From the NCBI GenBank assembly GCA_026692885.1, contig JAPLNJ010000109.1, forward strand, positions 1-18,615: a DNA stretch of 18,615 nucleotides. The letters run 5' to 3'. Under the pieces are notes generated by a model. That model did not search any database, was not told the origin of the DNA, and worked only from the letters and a program-made list of their open reading frames with translations. The stretch is from Planctomycetota bacterium (lineage in GTDB: Bacteria > Planctomycetota > Planctomycetia > Pirellulales > Pirellulaceae). A program made the position numbers and the translations under genes. Shown here piece by piece: positions 9,035 to 15,164 of the stretch (position 1 is the first letter of the stretch; every line of letters starts with the position of its first letter).

Positions 9035-9039
9035 GAACA

Positions 9040-9043
9040 CCTC
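9040..9043 (-). promoter_or_regulatory. Shine-Dalgarno GAGG that decides the propeller gene start
   Basis: On the minus strand GAGG is followed by 5 nt and then ATG at 9034. The alternative GTG at 9040 shares a base with this site, so it cannot use it. This favours the ATG. Confidence 0.55.
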
Positions 9044-9057
9044 GGCGAATCTTCAAT

Positions 9058-9113
9058 GTAGTCATCACGCTCCGCCGTGATGACATGTCGTCACGGCGGA
9101 GCGTGACGACTAC
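9058..9113. repeat. Near-perfect 27-nt-arm palindrome between tandem genes
   Basis: Arms 9058-9084 and 9087-9113 are reverse complements at 25 of 27 positions with only 2 nt between them. Both mismatches would be G-U pairs in RNA on one strand. It sits between the stop of the 323-aa gene (9146) and the start of the propeller gene (9034). It may terminate, stabilise or expose the transcript, or be a mobile REP-like repeat. No T-tract is seen next to it. Confidence 0.8.
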
Positions 9114-9145
9114 TATGCTTGCAACACTTGTTTCTTCGTCAGTCC

Positions 9146-10117
9146 CTAGAATTTCGGAATCGGTCGGTAACGGACTTCGATGACGTGAAATTCATAGCCG
9201 GCCCCTGCCTCCCGAACGCCAAACACGGTCTTGAGGACGGACCGGGGATCGTGGCCCTTGACCGCATGGCCTTCCAAGACCAGCAGCAGCCGTTCAATGT
9301 CCTTGGCAAAAAACTGTAGGAGCACCCGTCGCCGCGTGTTGATCCCGGCGCGTTCCAGCAGTTGCTTGTCGAATACCGCGATCGGGCTCCGTTCGTCACT
9401 CCAGGTCATGTACAACCGCTGTTCAGCGTCCGGCTTGCCCGTGCGGTGGTCCGGCTTGGGCTTTGACAGGTTGACCGCATAATCGACTTCGGAACTGCCA
9501 CCGCCCATGGCCCCCAGTTCGATCTTGAAAAAGTCCAGTTGCTTGGCGTACAAGGCCAGACCGGTGGTCGAGAACCGCACCTCCCAGCGTTCCCAGGGGG
9601 GAACGATGTCGTCCCGGCCTTCGCCCAGCGGACCCGGCCGGCGGCTGTCGCCGACCCCTTTGTGCTTGCCGGCGCCCACGCCGTAGGAGTCACCCGTCGT
9701 GCTGGTCGCCTTGACGCCCGCCGCAAAAATGGAGTCACTGGGCGCCGAGTCCACGGCCACGGCGGTCTCGCTGACGATGGCATCCAAGGCCGACATCTGG
9801 TCGCTCATGGCTTGGGCGGAGTTATCGGGATTCGCATCCGAAGGCGCCTCGGACGGTTCGTCGATGTCGCCCGCCCCCACAAACGCATCGCGGCCGGTTC
9901 CCGCCTCGTGGTCGCCCCGGCCGGAATACTCCAGCAACTCGACCATTTCCACCGGTACCGGGACGGAGGTCGGCACCAGGATGATCCGTGTGGACAACCA
10001 GATCACAAACAGCACGAACACAATCGTGCCGACCAGGATCAACAGCGACATCATCAGGCTGGAGACCCGATCGTACGGGGTCACCTTCATGTCGGGCTTG
10101 ATCAGTGCATCGCTCAT
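9146..10117 (-). CDS. Single-pass membrane protein, TonB/TolA-like layout, 323 aa
   Basis: No named family is recognised. The N-terminus is short and basic (K7, K11, R17) and is followed by one strong membrane helix at about 20-42 (LMMSLLILVGTIVFVLFVIW), so it should be anchored with the bulk outside the cytoplasm. Residues 45-60 carry a proline/valine run (VPTSVPVPVEM). An acidic, Ala/Ser/Asp-rich low-complexity linker follows to about 170, then a folded C-terminal domain (175-323) opening VPPWERWEVRFSTTGLALY. This anchor-linker-domain order recalls TonB and TolA, but I see no TonB motif, so the comparison is layout only. The ATG at 10117 lies 9 nt after the stop of a truncated open frame; a GGAG within that frame's last codons is about 12 nt upstream. 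It is the first intact gene of the block reading to 1188. Confidence 0.8.
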   Translation of the reverse strand: MSDALIKPDMKVTPYDRVSSLMMSLLILVGTIVFVLFVIWLSTRIILVPTSVPVPVEMVELLEYSGRGDHEAGTGRDAFVGAGDIDEPSEAPSDANPDNSAQAMSDQMSALDAIVSETAVAVDSAPSDSIFAAGVKATSTTGDSYGVGAGKHKGVGDSRRPGPLGEGRDDIVPPWERWEVRFSTTGLALYAKQLDFFKIELGAMGGGSSEVDYAVNLSKPKPDHRTGKPDAEQRLYMTWSDERSPIAVFDKQLLERAGINTRRRVLLQFFAKDIERLLLVLEGHAVKGHDPRSVLKTVFGVREAGAGYEFHVIEVRYRPIPKF

Positions 10118-10126
10118 GGGTCGCTG

Positions 10127-10255
10127 TTACTCCAGCGGCTCCCCATCCGGGCGGATGGATAGGTAGACGGTGTCGAAGTTGTAGAGCCTAGCGGTGATCG
10201 CCGTTGTTGTCAACGAAGCCCCGCCCCAAAGTCCCGGCCCGAAGTCTGTTGCGTG
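10127..10255 (-). pseudogene. Stranded C-terminal gene fragment upstream of the 323-aa gene
   Basis: On the minus strand the frame is open from just after a TGA (10256-10258) to TAA (10127-10129). Its last part translates to a protein-like end containing ITARLYNFDTVYLSIRPDG. There is no ATG or GTG; a TTG at 10213 would give only 28 residues. The stop is 9 nt before the next start, the spacing expected of an operon partner, and its final codons hold the only Shine-Dalgarno-like GGAG for that gene. I infer the remnant of an upstream operon gene lost by rearrangement or frameshift. It could also be a chance open frame or a very small TTG-started gene. Confidence 0.35.
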
Positions 10256-10366
10256 TCAGCCTTTGCTCCTCCAGCGGGAAACCCTTGCAGGCAGGCCACT
10301 GTTCTGCTATACCGCATTGGCTGGGAATTGGCACAGATCGTCCTTTTCACGATACGGGAAACACGA

Positions 10367-11356
10367 ATGACGCAATCACGCCGTCAGTTTCTTAGCCACA
10401 TGGCTAGTGGCGTGGCCGCCCTGGGATTGCCGTTGCTGACGACATCGGCCGCGGACGAAGCCACCCCCGCGCCAAACGCCTTGGCCATTGTGGATACGCA
10501 TCAGCATCTGTGGGACTTGGTGCAGGTCAAACCGCCTTGGCTGAAGGGCGCTCCTGAGACGCTCCGGCAACGACACACGACGTCCGAGTACCTCGTAGCG
10601 ACTCGTGGTTTGAACGTCAGCAAAGCCGTGTACATGGAAGTGGACGTAGCGCCGGAGGATCATATCGCCGAAGCCGAACATGTCATCGAGCTGTGCCGCA
10701 GCCAGCAGCATCCCACGGTCGCCGCCGTCATCGGCGGACGGCCGGCGGCGGACGAATTTGCAGCGTACGTCAACCGCTTCAAGGCCAGTCCCTTCGTCAA
10801 AGGCGTCCGCCAAGTCCTGCACGGCGGGACCAAGGCCGGGTTCTGCCTGGAACCCGCCTTCGTCCGCGGCATTCGTCTGTTGGGTGAAGTCGGGTGGAGT
10901 TTTGACATCTGCCTGCGGCCCGGCGACCTCGGCGACGGCGTGAAACTGGTTGACCTCTGTCCCGGCACGCGATTCATTGTCGACCATTGCGGCAATGCCG
11001 ACGTGCAGGCCTTCGGCAAGGCGCGCGGCGACAAGGCCCCGTCTCACGAGCCTGACGTCTGGAGGCGAAACATGGAGCAGTTCGCCAAGCGGGCGAATGT
11101 GATCGGCAAGATTTCCGGCATCGTGGCCGGCGTTTCGCCGAACTGGACCGCGGACGATCTGTCCCCGATCGTCACCCACTGCCTGGACGTATTCGGACCG
11201 GACCGCGTCGTGTTCGGCGGCGATTGGCCGGTCTGTCTGCGGGGCGCCACGTACCGGCAGTGGGTGCTGGCCCTCCGCGAAATCGTCGCACCTCGACCCC
11301 TCGCCGAACAGCGTAAGCTCTGGCACGATAATGCCGTGCGATTCTATGGGTTGTGA
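10367..11356 (+). CDS. Tat-exported amidohydrolase family 2 protein (L-fuconolactonase/LigI-like), 329 aa
   Basis: A TIM-barrel hydrolase of the amidohydrolase superfamily, COG3618-like; relatives hydrolyse sugar lactones or related rings. The metal/active-site landmarks are DTHQHLW near residue 44 (HxH at the end of strand 1), FIVDHCGN near 204 (later His) and VFGGDWPVC near 280 (the invariant Asp of the last strand). The length fits the family. The N-terminus MTQSRRQFLSHMASGVAALG has a twin-arginine motif followed by a hydrophobic stretch and an Ala-rich cleavage region, so it should be folded in the cytoplasm and exported. I start at the ATG at 10367, with GGGA about 7 nt upstream. An in-frame ATG at 10253 would add residues that spoil the Tat signal. 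It is transcribed divergently from the envelope block. Substrate unknown. Confidence 0.88.
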   Translation: MTQSRRQFLSHMASGVAALGLPLLTTSAADEATPAPNALAIVDTHQHLWDLVQVKPPWLKGAPETLRQRHTTSEYLVATRGLNVSKAVYMEVDVAPEDHIAEAEHVIELCRSQQHPTVAAVIGGRPAADEFAAYVNRFKASPFVKGVRQVLHGGTKAGFCLEPAFVRGIRLLGEVGWSFDICLRPGDLGDGVKLVDLCPGTRFIVDHCGNADVQAFGKARGDKAPSHEPDVWRRNMEQFAKRANVIGKISGIVAGVSPNWTADDLSPIVTHCLDVFGPDRVVFGGDWPVCLRGATYRQWVLALREIVAPRPLAEQRKLWHDNAVRFYGL

Positions 11357-11421
11357 CCCGCCGCATGGCGCGAGTCGATGCCGTGCCCGTCGTACCTCAG
11401 CTGAATACGCGGCGTCGCGTC

Positions 11422-11479
11422 CACGTGGCCGCGTCTCTCCGAGACGCGAAACCCGGTCTCGGAGAGACCGTTCCACGTG
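11422..11479. repeat. Nested inverted repeat between convergent genes
   Basis: Outer arms begin and end with CACGTGG/CCACGTG (11422-11428 and 11473-11479). Each half contains its own small palindrome of GTCTC/GAGAC type, and the two halves are also complementary to each other (TCTCCGAGAC region). The element lies between the stop of the amidohydrolase (11356) and the stop of the 243-aa gene (11521). It could serve as a two-way terminator or be a repeat-family member. The remaining bases of 11357-11520 show nothing else. Confidence 0.75.
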
Positions 11480-11520
11480 AAGCGGGCGGATTGTTTCCGT
11501 CCGCTTGGCTTAAACAAAGG

Positions 11521-12252
11521 CTATTGCGCCCTGCCCTGGGTTGTCAGCTGTTCGAGGTCGTGGTGCGCGCCCTGCAGCAGTTTGTCGATTTGAGGTTCGC
11601 ACTTGGCCAGTTCGACGGCGACCTGAGCGTGGTCGTCGACGACCGGGGCGATCACCGCTTCCGCGGCGCGGAGCGTCTGCTTGGCCCTGTCGATCGGTGG
11701 GTAGAGGGCCGTGTACTTCTTCAATTCCTCGCGCTGTGCGGCTTGGCACTTCTTCATGTCGTGGGCTGCACGGGTCTGCGCCGCGAGCAGCGTCATCCGC
11801 GCCTGGGCCAGGACCGCGCTCGCGTTCTGAACACTGACGGAGACGATCTGCTTGGTGCCATCAGGCATGTCGAGCTCCGCACTGGCACCCACGCTGACCC
11901 CGACCAGAATCTTGGAGCCAGACCGACTCGCGCTCACTTGGCCAAGCTTAGCGACGAGTCCCTGGACGCCGGCCAAGTACGCATTGGCCCGCGCGACCGC
12001 CAGCCGATTTTCCGCGCAAACACTGCTAGATAATTCGCGTTTTTGTCGCTCCCTCACCTGCTTCACCGCCACATCGACGGCTGACCGCGTCTCAGCCACC
12101 TTGGTGCGAAGCGGTTTGAGGACCTCGCGGCACTGCTGAGTCACCGGGTCCCCGGCCGGCCCGGCCGACTTCGGCTCGGCGCCGGTTACGAACTGGATGC
12201 CGCAGCTCCCCGCCAGAACGACCGACAGACAGGTGAATAGTTTCGAGATCAT
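11521..12252 (-). CDS. Secreted coiled-coil hypothetical protein, 243 aa
   Basis: No family is recognised. The signal sequence MISKLFTCLSVVLAGSCG ends with a likely cleavage after VTGA (about residue 25). The LAGSC there is a poor lipobox because Ala sits at -3, so a lipoprotein is possible but not favoured. The mature part is mostly charged and helical (residues 40-95 and 150-240), with heptad-like spacing. A short beta-like insert (SKILVGVSVGASAELDMP, about 112-129) interrupts it. This suggests an exported coiled-coil protein. The ATG at 12252 is preceded by a strong GGAGG (minus strand, 12262-12266) 9 nt away. Upstream, at 12337-12377, is a 41-bp element that also precedes the next gene at a matching distance, hinting at shared control. 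Confidence 0.8.
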   Translation of the reverse strand: MISKLFTCLSVVLAGSCGIQFVTGAEPKSAGPAGDPVTQQCREVLKPLRTKVAETRSAVDVAVKQVRERQKRELSSSVCAENRLAVARANAYLAGVQGLVAKLGQVSASRSGSKILVGVSVGASAELDMPDGTKQIVSVSVQNASAVLAQARMTLLAAQTRAAHDMKKCQAAQREELKKYTALYPPIDRAKQTLRAAEAVIAPVVDDHAQVAVELAKCEPQIDKLLQGAHHDLEQLTTQGRAQ

Positions 12253-12261
12253 GACCTTAGT

Positions 12262-12266
12262 CCTCC
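12262..12266 (-). promoter_or_regulatory. Consensus Shine-Dalgarno GGAGG for the 243-aa gene
   Basis: A perfect GGAGG on the minus strand lies 9 nt before the ATG at 12252, confirming the start. Confidence 0.65.
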
Positions 12267-12336
12267 AAGAGTGGCCTTCGAACGTATCCGATCAGGGCTA
12301 ACCGGGGTGGCTGACTCCGGCCGGGTGATCGTTCCT

Positions 12337-12377
12337 ACCAAGAACAATGCGGGCGCCTGACACGGATTCTCGAAAGA
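12337..12377 (-). repeat. 41-bp conserved element, copy 1
   Basis: This segment matches 14371-14411 at 39 of 41 positions in the same orientation. It lies 4 nt after the stop of the zinc-ribbon gene (12382) and 85 nt before the start of the 243-aa gene (12252). It includes GGCGCC followed by TGACAC. It may be a promoter/operator shared by the two genes, or a dispersed repeat. Confidence 0.75.
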
Positions 12378-12381
12378 TGCG

Positions 12382-14289
12382 TCAGTCTGCGACCGGCACC
12401 GGGGTACTCCCAAGGAAATACAGTCTCAGGTCGCGATCCCCTTTGGGTACAGTGAACAGTACATCGATCTCGAACTCCTGGCCGCGGCCGACATACGAGC
12501 CGGGGTAGGGGATCACCTTACCTTTGCCAGGACCCAATAGGTCGATCATGAAGGCCGACATCGTCCCGCCGCGGAGGGTGCCGCAGCCTTTGCAGACAAA
12601 TTGGCACGGGAGTGTCCCGCTGTTGGTCTTGAGCGACAGAAACTTCTGTGAGGCCAAGCGACGCGGGCCAGTGATCTTGCTCCACTCGCCCTTGTCCATG
12701 TCGAAGAGCATGCTGAGCGCACCTGGCAGGCACTTGGGCGCGTAGACCGCGTCTGATGTCGAACTGATGTTCTCGACCTTGGCTTTCACCCGGACGATCT
12801 CGTGTCCTGGCTTGGGAGTGATGCGGATCTCGTTCAACACCGCCGCGGACTCGGAATAGGAAGTCAGGCGAGTTGCTGTCGCTCCGGAGATTTTCCAAAC
12901 CGGTGGACAGCGTGTTCGCCCTTGCAGCGTCTCGTTCAGCAATTTCAAGATCTCAGGATATCGCTTCCCCAGGGTGACCAGCATTTCAGCAACGTCCTGC
13001 TCTTTGCCATCGCCCCTTACCGACTCTCGCACCTCCAGCGCGATTCCCGCCGCCCGTGCGTCGTCGGCCGCGATGGCTCGTTTGTAGTCGCGTTCGAGTA
13101 GGCGTTCCACGTGGGGACGTAGGATCTCGGTGGCATGTTTGAGCCAGGAACGCTGTTCCGTCGATAACGTGCCTTCCTTCGAATCCGGCGTCGCCAAGCT
13201 GCCGACAAAGGACAGGTACGCGCAGACGGGATCTTCGCGGTAGTTGGCGATAGCCGATTCCAGCGTCTTACTTCTCTTTTTCGGCCAACTCTCGCGCGAC
13301 GGCGGCGAGGGCAGTTCCGGCGTCTTTTCGCTTTCCGCTTCCAGAACCGTCGGCGGGGGATTTTGGGCGGGCTTCGCTCGAGGCGCCGCGTCCGTCCCCG
13401 GCGGTTCGCCGGCGGGCGGCCAATTCCTGTTGTTCGCCTCTGGAGATCGGTGCCCGGCATGTGGCAAGGAGCCAGTCGTCGGCCGGAAAGGTGGGCTGCC
13501 AGTCGGTGGCGGAGGGTTGCCGAGCGGGCCCCAAGGCAGATACCCCACCGGTAAGCCGGCACCGGCAGGCGGTCTTGGCGGCGGTTCACGTCTCTGGATC
13601 GGCGACCTGTTAGGGCCGTTCGAGTTCGCCGGCTTCGCCGGCCGAGGAGGTTTTGGCGCCAAACCCTCGGTCTTGGGCTGGCTGGGGAGCGTTGAAGCAA
13701 CTTGAGGCGCGGGGTCTCGCATGCTGACCAGCAGAAAGATGAGTCCGCTGGCTCCGGCCAGCACCGCCGGGCCAATGGAGATCCAGGCCGGCACCGCAGT
13801 TCGACGCAGCGGTCGCCGCGATCCCGGCCGGTTCGGGAGGGCCGCCCGCGAGACGGAGCTTCCATCCTTCCCGTTCGCAGACGCCGGGATCTGGACCGCG
13901 GCACGGCAGGCCGGGTGCGGGCAGACGACCTGCTTGCCGGCGAATTGCGGTTGAACCTTCAGCGGCTTGCGGCACGCCGGACACCGGACGTGAATCCACT
14001 GCGATTCGCCGAACGGTGCCCTTTGCTCAACGTCCGCCTTTCCCTGCGGGGCGACAGACGCGGAGGTCGGACTCTCCAGGCAGAGCACAACGCTGAAGCC
14101 GCCGTTGGGACACGGGTTCGTCCTGTGCATCAACGTCTTGCCTTCCTGCAGCGCATTCAGGAATGCCTTGGCAGCCGGAGTCCGGTCCTGCATCAAGGCC
14201 CCCATCAGAAAGTACGGGTCGGTACAGAGCCGCCGTACCATCGTTTCGTCTTTCACCCACAGCGTCAGTTCTTCCATTTTGAAGGTCAT
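12382..14289 (-). CDS. Zinc-ribbon, single-pass membrane protein with proline-rich linker, 635 aa
   Basis: Domains in order: an N-terminal domain of about 95 residues with no known match; a zinc ribbon with ligands C103, C106, C123 and C128 (RCPACRKPLKV and VVCPHPAC; MJ0042-like, but with four residues rather than two in the second knuckle); one membrane helix at about 168-190 (SIGPAVLAGASGLIFLLVSM); a long Pro/Gly/Arg-rich linker (200-335); a helical region (340-455); and a beta-rich C-terminal domain (465-635). The ribbon should be cytoplasmic and the C-terminal half outside. The start is ATG at 14289: GGGGG (minus strand, 14298-14302) lies 8 nt upstream. The frame stays open another 129 codons, but that stretch crosses repeats and has no credible content. 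A second ATG at 14277 lacks a ribosome site. Function unknown; the layout is typical of planctomycete envelope or signalling proteins. Confidence 0.82.
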   Translation of the reverse strand: MTFKMEELTLWVKDETMVRRLCTDPYFLMGALMQDRTPAAKAFLNALQEGKTLMHRTNPCPNGGFSVVLCLESPTSASVAPQGKADVEQRAPFGESQWIHVRCPACRKPLKVQPQFAGKQVVCPHPACRAAVQIPASANGKDGSSVSRAALPNRPGSRRPLRRTAVPAWISIGPAVLAGASGLIFLLVSMRDPAPQVASTLPSQPKTEGLAPKPPRPAKPANSNGPNRSPIQRREPPPRPPAGAGLPVGYLPWGPLGNPPPPTGSPPFRPTTGSLPHAGHRSPEANNRNWPPAGEPPGTDAAPRAKPAQNPPPTVLEAESEKTPELPSPPSRESWPKKRSKTLESAIANYREDPVCAYLSFVGSLATPDSKEGTLSTEQRSWLKHATEILRPHVERLLERDYKRAIAADDARAAGIALEVRESVRGDGKEQDVAEMLVTLGKRYPEILKLLNETLQGRTRCPPVWKISGATATRLTSYSESAAVLNEIRITPKPGHEIVRVKAKVENISSTSDAVYAPKCLPGALSMLFDMDKGEWSKITGPRRLASQKFLSLKTNSGTLPCQFVCKGCGTLRGGTMSAFMIDLLGPGKGKVIPYPGSYVGRGQEFEIDVLFTVPKGDRDLRLYFLGSTPVPVAD

Positions 14290-14297
14290 CGGTGTTA

Positions 14298-14302
14298 CCC
14301 CC
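14298..14302 (-). promoter_or_regulatory. Shine-Dalgarno GGGGG that decides the zinc-ribbon gene start
   Basis: Purine-rich AAGGGGG on the minus strand lies 8 nt before ATG 14289. No comparable site precedes the longer open frame's start at 14676 or the ATG at 14277. Confidence 0.55.
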
Positions 14303-14370
14303 TTCGGCAGTCGGTGAGTTGTTCCTGCGGCGTCGTCTCTCTGGTCTGTGCAGCCAGCATCACTTCTCCC

Positions 14371-14411
14371 ACCAAGAACAATGCTGGCGCCTGACACGAA
14401 TTCTCGAAAGA
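14371..14411 (-). repeat. 41-bp conserved element, copy 2
   Basis: It is identical to 12337-12377 at 39 of 41 positions and begins 82 nt before the zinc-ribbon gene start. Together the two copies bracket that gene as direct repeats about 2.03 kb apart. Similarity fades quickly outside the 41 bp. Confidence 0.75.
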
Positions 14412-14465
14412 CGAGACGCGGCTCTCCGGGGGAGTTCCACCGAAGAAGCAGGGCCGAAAGATCAA

Positions 14466-14535
14466 TGGCAGAAAAATTGAGGGAAAACGAGTGCACCAAG
14501 AAGATAGGATTTTTCTGCCAACAACATTTCTGCCA
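14466..14535. repeat. Inverted and tandem GGCAGAAA-type repeats
   Basis: A perfect 12-nt inverted pair (14466-14477 and 14509-14520, TGGCAGAAAAAT and its complement) has a third, shortened copy at 14526-14535 in the same orientation as the second. It is AT-richer than its surroundings. It lies about 180-245 nt upstream of the zinc-ribbon gene start and could be a protein-binding cluster or remnant repeat. I see no gene here. Confidence 0.65.
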
Positions 14536-14719
14536 ATACATCCCGCCAAGCGAGCTCTTTGTCAGCCCAGGGACGGGGTGAGGGACAGAAAAGCAGGTGC
14601 CGAAGTTGTTCTTCGGCCGTTCGTTGCGTCGAGTACCCGCAGAGGCGGGCGAGAGATGGCACGGGATGCGACGCACCCACCCGCGTGGCCCGCGGGAGCC
14701 TGCTGAGAAGAACAGCTCA

Positions 14720-15145
14720 GTTGTACAGCGCCGCTTAACGGCGGACTCGCCGAGTTTTCTCGCCCCGAAGGGGCGAAAACAAAGCAGCCCAGGGCAACGC
14801 CCTCCTCGTCAGACACGACTCTTCCGCCCCAACGGGGCATTAACAAATCAGCCCAGGGCAAAGCCAAGCGGCGACAGCCGCGGAGCGACGCCCTGGGTAC
14901 GGTATCGATTCAACACGGTAGCCCTGTAAGGGCGAAACAAATTGTTAGTCCCACACGTATTGTTCGTCTTCAAACAAGATGTGGGATTGTGGCACGGTTG
15001 CGCTGCGCTGGTTTGTTTCGCCCCTTCAGGGCTGGCGTTCTTGATACTCCCCTAACCCAGGGCGGCGCTGCGCGGCTAACGCCGCTCCGCTCTGGGCTAC
15101 TATGTGGCTGCCCCTATCGGGGCGAAAACATGTGCCACCCCAGGT
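14720..15145. repeat. Dense mosaic of hairpins and inverted repeats, non-coding
   Basis: The tract is built from recurring units. CGCCCC/GGGGCG hairpins occur at 14761-14775, 14826-14838 and around 15110-15126. CCCAGGGC/GCCCTGGG modules include 14852-14859 with 14890-14897. A direct repeat pair (14761-14800 and 14825-14864) matches at 33 of 40 positions. Blocks of about 90 nt on the left (14851-14942) recur inverted on the right (about 15011-15102) around a spacer with its own TCCCACA/TGTGGGA pair (14949-14955, 14980-14986). It separates the SUMF1-LRR-WD40 gene's 3' end from the zinc-ribbon gene's upstream region. Short open frames across it look repeat-derived. It may be a mobile repeat array or give structured RNA. 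Confidence 0.75.
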
Positions 15146-15164
15146 CCCGTCCGGCAGCCGGGAC

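Noticed and set aside
9146..10117. True TonB or ExbD gene
   Set aside because: Only the anchor-linker-domain layout agrees. There is no TonB C-terminal motif, no ExbD-type Asp in the membrane helix, and no ExbB partner in the window.
10253..10366. N-terminal extension of the amidohydrolase to ATG 10253
   Set aside because: It would bury the twin-arginine signal, which must lie at the N-terminus.
10376..11476. Minus-strand open frame of 366 codons
   Set aside because: Complement of the amidohydrolase, whose HxH, His and Asp motifs establish the plus strand as coding.
14290..14676. N-terminal extension of the zinc-ribbon gene to a start at 14676
   Set aside because: It crosses the 41-bp element and the GGCAGAAA repeats and has no protein-like content. 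The ATG at 14289 has a good ribosome-binding site.
14562..14867. Minus-strand 101-codon frame and plus-strand 110-codon frame in the repeat tract
   Set aside because: They are translations of hairpin repeat units, with no start context or domain.
14720..15145. CRISPR array
   Set aside because: Units are irregular, internally palindromic and partly inverted, with no uniform spacers and no cas genes.
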